From: G963662655 sp963666875
GTDB taxonomy: Bacteria > Cloacimonadota > Cloacimonadia > Cloacimonadales > JAIOQZ01
Direction of reading: 5' to 3'
Length of the DNA: 64,000 bases
Assembly: GCA_963666875.2 (NCBI GenBank)
Contig: CAXXPU010000004.1
Coordinates: forward strand, 1-64,000
A model generated the notes under the pieces. That model did not search any database. It was not told where the DNA came from and saw only the letters and a list, made by a program, of their open reading frames with translations. Shown here in pieces: positions 36,101 through 44,394 of the stretch; position 1 is the stretch's first letter; every line of letters starts with the position of its first letter. Position numbers and translations under genes: made by a program.

Positions 36101-37842
36101 GAGCCCATGCTGTAGCAGTCGATGACATCCGAGGCTCTCGCATAACCGATTAGACCGCCGACGTAGTCACTCCCGCTGGACGTGACATCGGTATGGCATC
36201 GACTGACAGACGATGAATCGGTCACCGAGCCCACAAGACCACCTGCGTAGTCACCGACAACGTCCAGTACACCCTGCGCCCAGGAATCGGTAACGGTCGA
36301 GCCGGAAAATACCGAGGCAACCAGTAGTCCCGAATTGGATTGTGCCGTAACGTTGCCTGTAACCGAGCAGCCTGACACCTGACTGCCTTCCCCAATATAC
36401 CCCGCAAGCCCGCCCACGCAAGCATAGCCTGTAATATCAACATCGGTCATGTGGAGATTCTCGATCGCGCCTCCGTCTGATATCCGGCCGAATAGCGCCA
36501 CATCGTAATCGATGGGGCGGTTGAGGTTCAGCCCGTCGATTGTAAATCCCTGACCGTCGTAGTGGCCCGAAAAAGCGGTTTCAACATTTCCGATCGGGAA
36601 GAAACCTTCGCCATCGTGCCAGCTACTTGCGGGGGCTGCGTCGATGTCGCAGGTCTGGATGAAATAAGCATCCCAGTCCGATACCGATGCCGAAAGCCAT
36701 GCGAGGTGCTCGATCAATTCGATCCGGTACGGATCCGATTCGATGCCGGATCCCGAGGGGACATAGAGGTACTGCGCATCGCCGTCTTCCCACGCTAGAC
36801 TGGGATAACGATAATAGGCATCGCCGTATATATCCATATCCCAGTAGTCGTTCGTGCCGTTGGTCGTCTCGGATACGAAATCCCAACCAGCGTCGGTGTA
36901 GGTCGATAGCGTATTCATTTCCGCTCTCGTCAGTCCGATTCCGCCAGCACTGGTTGATTGATAGGAGGATTCCACATTCCAGAAACAAGCGTTATACGAC
37001 GAGCCCGAACTCTGTCCGCTCAGCCCCCCCGAATTCGTGCCGCTCGATACCAAACCTGTACTGTAGCACTGGACGAAACTTGTTCCGTAAGTTAATCCGA
37101 CGATTCCGCCCATTATGCTACCCCCAATGATTGCTCCTGTATTATAGCAGCATTGGATGCTTGAATTGCCTGCACACATTCCAGCAATACCACCACATCG
37201 TGACGGACTATATACTTGCGTCGTATTACAACACCTTTTGATGGATGAAAGCTGCCCCAAGTAGGCGGTGATTCCGGCCACCTTGCTACCGGATGATGTT
37301 GCAGAGCCATTGCTTGAGCAGTTTTGAATCAATGAATCATCACCAGTATGTCCAACAACGGATCCCACACATTCACTTCCCGATACGGTGCCATCGACAT
37401 AGCAGCCGGAAACGTAGATATTACTGCCATCACCTGCCAGTGCTCCCACGCACATCGCTCCGGTAATGCTGCAATTTTCGAATCGGATATTTTGTAATTC
37501 ACAATTTCTCACCTTGCCGAAGAAGCCGGTGTAATTTCTACTCGGACGATCGATGTACAGCCCGTCGATCGTGTATCCCTGGCCATCGTACGAGCCTGTG
37601 AATAGGGTGGATTCGCTTCCGATCGGGCTGAAACCAGCCCCATCGTTCCAGCCTGCCGTTTCACTTGCGTCGATGTCGCAAATCTGGATGAAATGCGAAG
37701 CAGGATGGTTTCCGCAATCCTGGAGTTCGTTGACGGTGCTGACTTGATAGGGATTTTCTTCCGAGCCGTCTCCTCCGGCAAAGGCAAAAAGGTTCATGAT
37801 GAATAACAATGCCGATAAAACAAGTATAGCGCGATGTAGCAT
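33130..37842 (-). CDS. Secreted GLUG-motif repeat protein, four modules (1570 aa)
   Basis: ATG 37842 follows GGGAGGAAAAT. The signal peptide is LVLSALLFIMNLFAFA, then GGDGSEENPYQVST. Four modules begin near residues 23, 361, 762 and 1054, and each closes with an FWD/N-x-E-S/T-S-G-Q-type box (ACFWNVESSYQS, DSFWDTESSGQS, TCFWDMETSGRT, GCFWDTGTSGQS). The tail from about 1360 is close to that of its neighbours, with Fn3-like SATLSWNAV and YKVVVSDQQ at the end. Module 4 is most like module 1 of both other copies, not like its own module 1. It lies 22 bases upstream of the next GLUG start, so the two may share a transcript. Confidence 0.8.
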   Translation of the reverse strand: MLHRAILVLSALLFIMNLFAFAGGDGSEENPYQVSTVNELQDCGNHPASHFIQICDIDASETAGWNDGAGFSPIGSESTLFTGSYDGQGYTIDGLYIDRPSRNYTGFFGKVRNCELQNIRFENCSITGAMCVGALAGDGSNIYVSGCYVDGTVSGSECVGSVVGHTGDDSLIQNCSSNGSATSSGSKVAGITAYLGQLSSIKRCCNTTQVYSPSRCGGIAGMCAGNSSIQCCYNTGAIIGGSIMGGIVGLTYGTSFVQCYSTGLVSSGTNSGGLSGQSSGSSYNACFWNVESSYQSTSAGGIGLTRAEMNTLSTYTDAGWDFVSETTNGTNDYWDMDIYGDAYYRYPSLAWEDGDAQYLYVPSGSGIESDPYRIELIEHLAWLSASVSDWDAYFIQTCDIDAAPASSWHDGEGFFPIGNVETAFSGHYDGQGFTIDGLNLNRPIDYDVALFGRISDGGAIENLHMTDVDITGYACVGGLAGYIGEGSQVSGCSVTGNVTAQSNSGLLVASVFSGSTVTDSWAQGVLDVVGDYAGGLVGSVTDSSSVSRCHTDVTSSGSDYVGGLIGYARASDVIDCYSMGSATGENCIGGSVGFIYGGTLSNSFSTATVSGTSTGARSGGLIGLTYGSTVQDCYATGDVTQSNQAGGLIGSIMDTDVIHCYCTGSVECNGDSHGGMIGTTDDLSVCTDSFWDTESSGQSESHGGEGKTTAEMKSPYMYHSHGWDLVSENINGTADTWDIDLDGSCNGGYLVLSWETGEPYFAGPSGSGTSSSPYLIEQLSDLWWISVNNNMWSKVYRQTADIDATDTANWYQGNGLPRIGISSGSAFSGTYDGGNHTIRNLHMVSADTWGLGLFSFCNGAHIRNLGVIDADVDGYYDVGIIAGDFHSSTMDRCYASGHADGFGVVGGVVGKVSNSSISDSYNHATVHGDWSAGGFASWWLNTIYDRTFKNCYSIGRVTSSGTKGGFLGSNDTGRSLPTCFWDMETSGRTTSEGGVGLTTAEMKTLSTYIDAGWDFVSESDNGSDDYWDMDIYNEYSDGYPYLSWQDGDGQSMCVVQGSGTTEDPYLIGLPAELQWMSRSPSEWDKCFRQIADIDAGDTENWDNGKGFSPVGNTSTAFSGEYDGQGFSIDGLFIHRDSTNENGLFGQVTGGTISNLNVLNCNITGKYRTGAVVASCNDATIVNCTSSGTISTNNGGGGIVGRMRETTVERCGSSVDISSYASTGKNCGGLVGITSQDCVIRNSYAHGSVEACNYCGGLVGDMEDTDVQYCYSTGAVTTDTTPVGGLIGDISGEYAVVGCFWDTGTSGQSTSPAGTGLSTAEMKTMTTYTDAGWDFYGESENGTEDIWLISAGNYPGFNDLSAPVITSIEDMPHDQGHQVMVCWDEAKTDTHDDPESYYKLYRMVSDQWELLATIQDDSAEYTYNAATLVDSSATLELEDYLATFKVVYEFSGGNIESTTEAGYSVDNISPYATSGVTLSFNVSRAVSARKSSGGSRTDSATLSWNAVTEGGYNGNSYPELNGVWYRVYAGDTPDFVCDATTLLGTTQNTSYETTSTDSAMKFYKVVVSDQQ

Positions 37843-38155
37843 ATTTTCCTCCCGAGAATGATTCACTGCATTTTTAGAGGTTCTATCAGCAATGACGATG
37901 CCAATATGGAAAGTGAGTCATAATATGCCGCAGGATAAGGACATGCGCTGATTTCAGAATATCCTCTCACAGTCATAAGAATTATCGAAAGCGGAGACTG
38001 GTTATGGATATCGCATCGTGAACACCCGATAGTAGCGATATCGCAACGATATACGTTCTCGGAGACTGATTATCGATTTGTTAGAACAAGACGGTGTTTC
38101 TCAAAGAAAAAAACCCGCCTTGCGACGGGTTGGTGAAATTGAGAAATTGGATCGA
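37843..38155. other. Intergenic region between GLUG genes
   Basis: A 313-base gap. It holds the terminator of the downstream-placed minus-strand gene at 38105-38131 and a pair of direct repeats: CGGAGACTGGTTATGGAT at 37992 and CGGAGACTGATTATCGAT at 38060 (16 of 18 identical), 68 bases apart. GATATCGCA also occurs twice (38007-38015 and 38036-38044). The promoter of the gene starting at 37842 must lie here, but I see no strong hexamers. Confidence 0.45.
38105..38131 (-). terminator. Intrinsic terminator of the third GLUG gene
   Basis: On the minus strand AACCCGTCGCAAGGCGGGTT folds into a hairpin with a CGGGTT stem and is followed by TTTTTCTTTG, 25 bases after the gene's stop codon. Confidence 0.8.
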
Positions 38156-40765
38156 CTACGGCTGATCACTCACCACGACATTATAGAAGCGCCTTTCCGC
38201 ACCTGCCGGATCGACATCGATGCTCGTATCCTGCGTCGTCTGAATCAGCGTCGATTCGTTGCATACGAAGTCGGGATGATCACTACTATAAATGCGATAC
38301 CAGATACCGTTTTCTTCCGGATAGCTGTTGCCGTTGTAGCCGCCCTCTGTAACCTCGTTCCAGCTTAGCAAGGCAGAATCGGTGCGTGAGCTGTCGAACG
38401 CCAGCGTGACGCCGGAGGCACCATACGGCGCGATGTTATCGACCGAGTAGCCGGAGGCGATATTGGAGCGCAGGTAGCCATATTCGAAGTAGAACAGAAT
38501 CATGAAGGACGACATGTAATCGCCGGGATCGAGCACCGCACTCGAATCGACCAGCGTAGGCGCTACGTACATGTATTCCGGGAAAGCGGATGCGGGAATG
38601 GTTTCAATAAAGGTCCAGTACTCATCACGACTGTGGAGAACCACGGGGCGAAGGTCTTCCCCCTCTCGACTCATGTAATCCATCGGATCGTCAATGAGAA
38701 GGACATCGCCGGAGAGCGATCGCAAATCTTCTTCCAAGCGCCATATCGTGTATAACCTGTTTGGATTGTAGCAAATATCCTGATCGGAGCGTACCCAGCG
38801 CAGCTTGAGCTGGTGTCCCTGATCGCCCAAGACATCGCTTACCTCCGAAATCGCGAATCCCGTATAGGGATTGAACGAAGGATACTCGTTGTCGAGGAGA
38901 ATCCAGATATCCTCGGCTCCGTTGATGGATTCACCGATAAAGTCCCAGCCGGCATCGAGGTAAATTGATAGCGTCTGCATATCGGCCGTGTGCAATCCGG
39001 TTCCGCAAGCGCTCGTTGTCTGCCCCGACGTATCGATATCCCAGAAACATCCGGTCACATTGGTGCCGCTGAAACCGGTAAATCCGCCAGTGGTTGAAGT
39101 ACCCGACACATTACCAGTGCTGTAACAATTCGATATTGTTGAATTATTCCTTCCCGTAAAACCTCCGACGTAAGTCGCTCCCTGGGCATATCCATTGCTG
39201 TAACAATTAGTTATAGTAGATGAGTTGCCGTTGTATCCCAGGAAACCGCCAACATAATGCGGACTATAAACATCGGCATTACTGAAACAGAATCCGACCT
39301 GACTGCTAAATTGAGTTACTCCGGCAAGACCGCCAACATACATTGAACCCGTTACATTCCCCGTACTGGAACAGTTCTCAACGCTCGAGTAGTGATATAT
39401 CATCCCGGCAATAGCGCCCACGTTCTCGTTTCCGCTTACATCCGCATCAATGAGGTTCACGCCTTGACAAGTCCCCATGTCCAGCCGTCCAAAAAGAGCC
39501 ACATAATCGGTGGTTCTGTCGATAAACAGATTCTCGATTGAATGCCCGTCACCATTGTAATCTCCGTGGAATCCACTATCCCCGGTTCCAATCGGACTGA
39601 AACCTTGACCACCATTCCAGTTTACGGTATCTTCGGCATCGATATCGGCAGTTTGCAGGAAAGACGCAGACCACTTGTCCCTGTTCGCCGACAACCAGAA
39701 CAAGTCGAACAAATCTTCGATCAGATAGGGTGTTGTTCCCGTCCCATTACCTTCAGGATTGGCGATCGAATTATCATCCCCGTCCTGCCACGCGAGATAC
39801 GGATAGCCGTTATTATATACACCGTCAAAGTCCATGTCCCAGTAGTCATTGACTCCATTCGACCATTCTGAAACGAAGTCCCATTGGTCGCCATGATACA
39901 TGTAGAAATACTTCATCTCGGCGGTCGTCTTACCGGTTCCGACGGGACTCGATCCTTTATTCGATGTTTCGGTATCCCAGAAACAGTAATTGGCGGTATA
40001 TGTTCCCGAAACATTACCGACCAACCCGCCACTGTCTTCATTGCTGCAGTTTACGGCTCCGGTACTGTAACAACACTCGAGTAACGCTTCCGACAGCGTC
40101 CCCACCAATCCGCCGACCCGATCGTTACCGGTCACGCTGCCGCGCGCGAAGCAGTTTTTAATCGTGCAGTTGCTTTCCGTTGCACCGACGAGTCCACCGA
40201 AAAAATTGCCATTTCCCGTCCCACTGACATTCACGGCAGAAAAACAATCGATGATCGTGGACACGCTCATCCGGCCCACGAGCCCACCACCGGCTGAATA
40301 GGAGTTGACAGATCCCGTCGAGCCGCAGGCAGTGACCGTACTGTTGATGAGATATCCAGCCAGAGCAGCCGTACGCCCATCACCGGTAATATTGCAGTTC
40401 GTCAACATGACATTCGATATCACGGCACCGTTGGTATAGCCAAACAACGAGTTGTTGTTAACAGTCGAGCGATCGATATACAAATTGTCGATCGAGTAAC
40501 CCTGACCGTCGAACGTGCCGAGGAATGGAATGGTCGACGTTCCAATGGGATCGAATCCAGCACCTCCATTCCAGGTCTGGGTATCCGTCGCGTCAATATC
40601 GTCGATGAGAATGAAGTGCGATCCCGGAAAAGTTTTAACGACCTGTAACTCGATGAGTGTGCTGACTTGAAAAGGATTCGATGATGATCCGTCTCCGCCG
40701 GCAAAAGAATGAAGAGAAGTACCAGATAGCATAATGATGAGAATCCGGAGAATTACATTTCGCAT
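38156..40765 (-). CDS. Secreted GLUG-motif repeat protein, two modules (869 aa)
   Basis: ATG 40765 follows GGAGGAAAT. The signal peptide (ILRILIIMLSGTSLHSFA) is followed by GGDGSSSNPFQVST. Two modules begin near residues 20 and 335. They close with YCFWDTETSNKG and GCFWDIDTSGQT. The tail from about residue 632 carries the Fn3-like SALLSWNEVTEGG segment and ends FYNVVVSDQP, matching the other two proteins. It is first of the three in the direction of transcription. Function is probably a surface or secreted beta-helix protein; the ligand is unknown. Confidence 0.8.
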   Translation of the reverse strand: MRNVILRILIIMLSGTSLHSFAGGDGSSSNPFQVSTLIELQVVKTFPGSHFILIDDIDATDTQTWNGGAGFDPIGTSTIPFLGTFDGQGYSIDNLYIDRSTVNNNSLFGYTNGAVISNVMLTNCNITGDGRTAALAGYLINSTVTACGSTGSVNSYSAGGGLVGRMSVSTIIDCFSAVNVSGTGNGNFFGGLVGATESNCTIKNCFARGSVTGNDRVGGLVGTLSEALLECCYSTGAVNCSNEDSGGLVGNVSGTYTANYCFWDTETSNKGSSPVGTGKTTAEMKYFYMYHGDQWDFVSEWSNGVNDYWDMDFDGVYNNGYPYLAWQDGDDNSIANPEGNGTGTTPYLIEDLFDLFWLSANRDKWSASFLQTADIDAEDTVNWNGGQGFSPIGTGDSGFHGDYNGDGHSIENLFIDRTTDYVALFGRLDMGTCQGVNLIDADVSGNENVGAIAGMIYHYSSVENCSSTGNVTGSMYVGGLAGVTQFSSQVGFCFSNADVYSPHYVGGFLGYNGNSSTITNCYSNGYAQGATYVGGFTGRNNSTISNCYSTGNVSGTSTTGGFTGFSGTNVTGCFWDIDTSGQTTSACGTGLHTADMQTLSIYLDAGWDFIGESINGAEDIWILLDNEYPSFNPYTGFAISEVSDVLGDQGHQLKLRWVRSDQDICYNPNRLYTIWRLEEDLRSLSGDVLLIDDPMDYMSREGEDLRPVVLHSRDEYWTFIETIPASAFPEYMYVAPTLVDSSAVLDPGDYMSSFMILFYFEYGYLRSNIASGYSVDNIAPYGASGVTLAFDSSRTDSALLSWNEVTEGGYNGNSYPEENGIWYRIYSSDHPDFVCNESTLIQTTQDTSIDVDPAGAERRFYNVVVSDQP

Positions 40766-40844
40766 ATTTCCTCCAAGTATCACCCCAAGATATAGTTAGT
40801 TACTCCCCTTGCCTTATGTCAAGCAGAAAATAAATATAATTTCC

Positions 40845-40920
40845 AAACGATGTTGATCCACATATACGGCTGATCACTCACTACAATCCTTCCGAAATTC
40901 CCGATAGATTCCATGGGATT
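40845..40920 (-). pseudogene. Remnant of the 3' end of a fourth GLUG gene
   Basis: The stretch 40865-40884 matches the conserved 3' end of the GLUG genes (38157-38176) at 19 of 20 positions; on the minus strand it still encodes VVSDQP. The stop codon TAG has become TAT, and the sequence upstream (GNFGRI) no longer matches the family's FYNV or FFKV. No start or module remains. I read it as a decayed end of a deleted paralogue. Confidence 0.6.
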
Positions 40921-41037
40921 GTCATGTTGTTTTAAGTCCCGCAATGTCGCGTCAAATATGCTCTCGAATCTTCTTTTTTCGTTGACACTGAAAACGCGCA
41001 ACCGGAAACTTTACGGAAAATAATACCGGGAGTTGCC

Positions 41038-41925
41038 ATGCGAAGGCTGTTCCAGCGATATCTGATCACGGATATCTACTTCATCATCTATCTTCTCGCG
41101 GTTTCGATACTGCTTACCGCGTTCCGCAAGGCGGTTACGGGATGGTATATCAACGCGGGGATGTATCTGGCGACATCGGGTATCCTGATCGTCACGCTGC
41201 CGTATTGGGAGAACAATCCCGGCGGCAATCGCTTCTTCTACCTGCTTCGCACGGCGTATCCGATGTTCCTGATCGTAGTCACTTTCAAGCAGATCGAACA
41301 GAACATGTACATCGTCTTCCCGGAGTACATCGACCCGTGGCTGGAGAATATCGACAAGTGGTTGTTCGGTGGCGTGCTGCCGTCGGATCGGTTCGCCGAG
41401 TTGATTCCCTGGCGGTGGTTTTCGGAGCTGATGGCGCTTTTCTATATGTCTTACTATGCGCAGGTGTTCGGGCTGATCATGCTGTCGTTCTTCAAGCGAC
41501 GGCACTACCGTCATGTGATCGCCAATATCACTTTCGCCTTTTACCTCTGCTATCTGATCTATACGATCATACCCGCGCTTGGTCCCAGCTACGCCTACGG
41601 AACGCTTCACAATGACCTTTTCGACGGCTACGTGGTCGCGTCCTTCCTGCAAAACGTGGTTTTCATGGGTGATTCCAACGGCGCAGCTTTCCCCAGTTCG
41701 CACTGCCTGATCAGCGTCCTCTGTACGATCATGGCGATACGCTACTTCCCGAAGCTCGGTAAGTGGTATATCTTCTTCAATATCGGCTTGATCCTCTCGA
41801 CGGTCTATATCAAGCAGCATTATGTGATCGATTCGATACTGGGCGTTCTGTTAGCGCCGGTATTCTATCTCCTTGCCGAAAAGCTGTATCACTCCTGGAA
41901 CCACGCTACCGAAACGCAACTGTGA
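41038..41925 (+). CDS. PAP2-superfamily membrane phosphatase / phosphotransferase
   Basis: The 295-residue protein has six or seven hydrophobic segments. The PAP2 core motifs are AAFPSSHC near residue 220 and STVYIKQHYVID near residue 258, with the catalytic histidines in SSH and QHYVID. The classic SR of motif 3 is ST here, as in the inositolphosphotransferase-like (PAP2_3) branch. Members act on lipid phosphates at the membrane. The start has GGGAG upstream. The substrate is not known. Confidence 0.8.
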   Translation: MRRLFQRYLITDIYFIIYLLAVSILLTAFRKAVTGWYINAGMYLATSGILIVTLPYWENNPGGNRFFYLLRTAYPMFLIVVTFKQIEQNMYIVFPEYIDPWLENIDKWLFGGVLPSDRFAELIPWRWFSELMALFYMSYYAQVFGLIMLSFFKRRHYRHVIANITFAFYLCYLIYTIIPALGPSYAYGTLHNDLFDGYVVASFLQNVVFMGDSNGAAFPSSHCLISVLCTIMAIRYFPKLGKWYIFFNIGLILSTVYIKQHYVIDSILGVLLAPVFYLLAEKLYHSWNHATETQL

Positions 41926-42065
41926 CGGAGCGTTCCTCCAATTACTCACGATCCATTGATCATTATCCATTATCCACTGACTTTTTCGCTTGCTTTTTTT
42001 GGACGGTTCGGCGAAATGGAGTAGAATGTCTAAAAGTATGACATAATAGATATTGGAGTACGAGC

Positions 42066-44384
42066 ATGAGTGATATCAATAAGAAAATTCCACGGACACT
42101 GCCCGTCATTCACGTAAATAACATCGTGATGTTCCCCTATCTGATGATCCCGCTGGTCGTATCCAACGAAAACCTGAAGAAGGTGATCGACCATGCTCTG
42201 AGCAAGGATAAACTGCTCGGGTTTTTCCTCTCGCGGGACGATACGGAATCGGAAACCGAACTCGATATCTACGAATATGGAACCGCGGTCTCCATCCTTC
42301 GGATGATCCGCAATAACGACGGCTCGATCAGCCTCTTGATGCAGGGCGTATCCCGCATCAGGGTGGAGAAAGTCGTACAGGATCAGCCCTTCCTGCAAGT
42401 CGAGGTTGAGGCGATCCCGGAGAACAAAAAGAGCTCGCCGCGCATCACGGCGCTGAAGAAAATCTCCATCGAATTGCTGGAGAAGATCGTCGAAGAAAGC
42501 AGCGAAGTCAATCGCGAGTTGATCCAGGGTCTGAAGCTGGTGAAGCCAGACGGACGCGTCGCGGACATCGTCGCCGGCAACGTCAACCTCGAGATCGAGC
42601 AGAAGCAGGACATCCTTTCCACCTGGAACGTGATAACCCGCTACGAGAAGCTTAATAAATATCTCTCCGAACTCATCCGGCAGATGAAGCTGGAAAACCG
42701 CATCCGCAGCAATATCCAGCTCGAAATGGACGAAGATCAGCGTAAGTATTATCTGCGCGAACAGCTCGACGCCATCCGCAAGGAACTCGGCGAGGGTGAC
42801 GAGATCGATCAGGAGCGCGTGAAATGGGAAACCGCCATCGAAGAGGCGAAGCTCCCCGATTATGTGGAAGAGGTCGCGCTGGACGAACTGGAGCGGCTCT
42901 CCGCCATGTCACCCGCGTCCAGCGAATACTCAGTCGTCCGCACCTACCTCGACTGGCTTATCCAGATCCCGTGGACGAAATATTCGGAAGACCGGCTCGA
43001 CCTGAACAGGATCGACCAGATTCTTACCAAGGACCACTACGGGCTCGACAAGCCCAAGGAGCGCATCCTCGAATTCATCGCGGTCAAGAAGCTGAAGAAC
43101 ACACTCAAGGGCCCGATCCTCTGCTTCGTGGGTCCTCCGGGCGTGGGCAAGACGTCGCTCGGACGCTCCATCGCACGGTCGATGAACCGCGAGTTCATCC
43201 GCATCTCGCTGGGCGGGATCCACGACGAAGCCGAAATCCGCGGTCATCGGAGAACCTACGTCGGCGCTATGCCGGGCAAGATCATTACCGAGATCAAGCG
43301 TTGCGGCACTGCCAACCCGCTCTTCATGCTCGACGAAATCGACAAGGTGGGGCGCGACTTTCGTGGCGATCCATCCTCGGCGCTGCTCGAGGTGCTCGAT
43401 CCAGAGCAGAATAACAAGTTCGTCGATAACTACCTCAACCTGCCGTTCGACCTCTCCGACGTGCTGTTCATCACCACGGCGAACTCGCTGGGCACGATAC
43501 CACCGCCACTTCGAGACCGCATGGAGATCATCGAATTCTCCAGCTATATCGAGGAAGAGAAGCTGCAAATCGCGCGCGACTACCTCATCCCGAAGGAGAT
43601 GGAGAATAACGGGCTGACAGGCAAGAACGTCCGGTTCATGAAATCGGCACTGGAAGAGATCAACCGCTATTACATTCGCGAAGCCGGTGTGCGTAATTTC
43701 CAAAGGCGCATCGCGGAAGTCATGCGCAAGATCGCGAGAAAGGTGGCGGACGGCTACGACAAGCTGACCATCGTCTCCGCAAAGAATGTCCGCGACTTCC
43801 TCGGCGTGCGCAAATACTCGCTCGAGATGGCAAATCGAAAGCCGGAAATCAGCGTGGTTACCGGCATGGCGTTCACCGCGTACGGCGGTGAGATACTCTT
43901 CTGCGAATCCAGCTTGTCGCCCGGCAAGGGCAGGCTGGTTCTGACCGGTCTGCTGGGTGAGGTGATGCAGGAATCGGCGAAAATCTCCATGACTTACCTC
44001 AGAAGCAAGAAGGAGAAATACAAATTCGAGATTGAGAAATTCGACGAGATCGACATTCACATCCACCTTCCGTCCGGCGCGGTTCCCAAAGACGGACCCT
44101 CCGCCGGCGTAACCCTGACCACCTCGCTCGCGTCGCTACTGACCGGGAGAAAAGTACGGCACGATATCGCCATGACCGGCGAGATCACGCTGCTGGGCAA
44201 AGTACTGCCCATCGGCGGTGTGCGAGAAAAGGTACTCGCCGCCAAGCGCGCGGGAATCGACCACGTGATCCTGCCGGAGGAAAACCGCGACCAGTTCGAG
44301 GAAATCGACGCGATTAGCCGCAAAGGAATGAAGGCGACCTACGTGAATCACATCGACCAGATTCTCGATATCGTCCTGATCTAA
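42066..44384 (+). CDS. lon: ATP-dependent Lon protease
   Basis: The 772-residue protein has the LonA layout. The N-terminal substrate domain runs to about residue 200 (LPVIHVNNIVMFPYLMIPL), followed by a coiled coil with YYLREQLDAIRKELG. The AAA+ module has Walker A GPPGVGKT at 356-363, LDEIDKVGRD and a sensor region. The C-terminal serine-lysine protease has S679 in KDGPSAGVT and K722 in GGVREKVLAA. It degrades misfolded and regulatory proteins in the cytoplasm. There is no heat-shock element I can identify upstream. Confidence 0.96.
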   Translation: MSDINKKIPRTLPVIHVNNIVMFPYLMIPLVVSNENLKKVIDHALSKDKLLGFFLSRDDTESETELDIYEYGTAVSILRMIRNNDGSISLLMQGVSRIRVEKVVQDQPFLQVEVEAIPENKKSSPRITALKKISIELLEKIVEESSEVNRELIQGLKLVKPDGRVADIVAGNVNLEIEQKQDILSTWNVITRYEKLNKYLSELIRQMKLENRIRSNIQLEMDEDQRKYYLREQLDAIRKELGEGDEIDQERVKWETAIEEAKLPDYVEEVALDELERLSAMSPASSEYSVVRTYLDWLIQIPWTKYSEDRLDLNRIDQILTKDHYGLDKPKERILEFIAVKKLKNTLKGPILCFVGPPGVGKTSLGRSIARSMNREFIRISLGGIHDEAEIRGHRRTYVGAMPGKIITEIKRCGTANPLFMLDEIDKVGRDFRGDPSSALLEVLDPEQNNKFVDNYLNLPFDLSDVLFITTANSLGTIPPPLRDRMEIIEFSSYIEEEKLQIARDYLIPKEMENNGLTGKNVRFMKSALEEINRYYIREAGVRNFQRRIAEVMRKIARKVADGYDKLTIVSAKNVRDFLGVRKYSLEMANRKPEISVVTGMAFTAYGGEILFCESSLSPGKGRLVLTGLLGEVMQESAKISMTYLRSKKEKYKFEIEKFDEIDIHIHLPSGAVPKDGPSAGVTLTTSLASLLTGRKVRHDIAMTGEITLLGKVLPIGGVREKVLAAKRAGIDHVILPEENRDQFEEIDAISRKGMKATYVNHIDQILDIVLI

Positions 44385-44394
44385 AAAGAAGCAG

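Noticed and set aside
40819..41001. A 60-residue minus-strand open frame as a real gene
   Set aside because: It covers the decayed GLUG 3' end and has no ribosome binding site; the remnant explanation accounts for the VVSDQP match.
42930..44066. Long minus-strand open frame opposite lon
   Set aside because: It is antisense to the highly conserved AAA+ and protease domains of Lon and shows no recognisable protein features.
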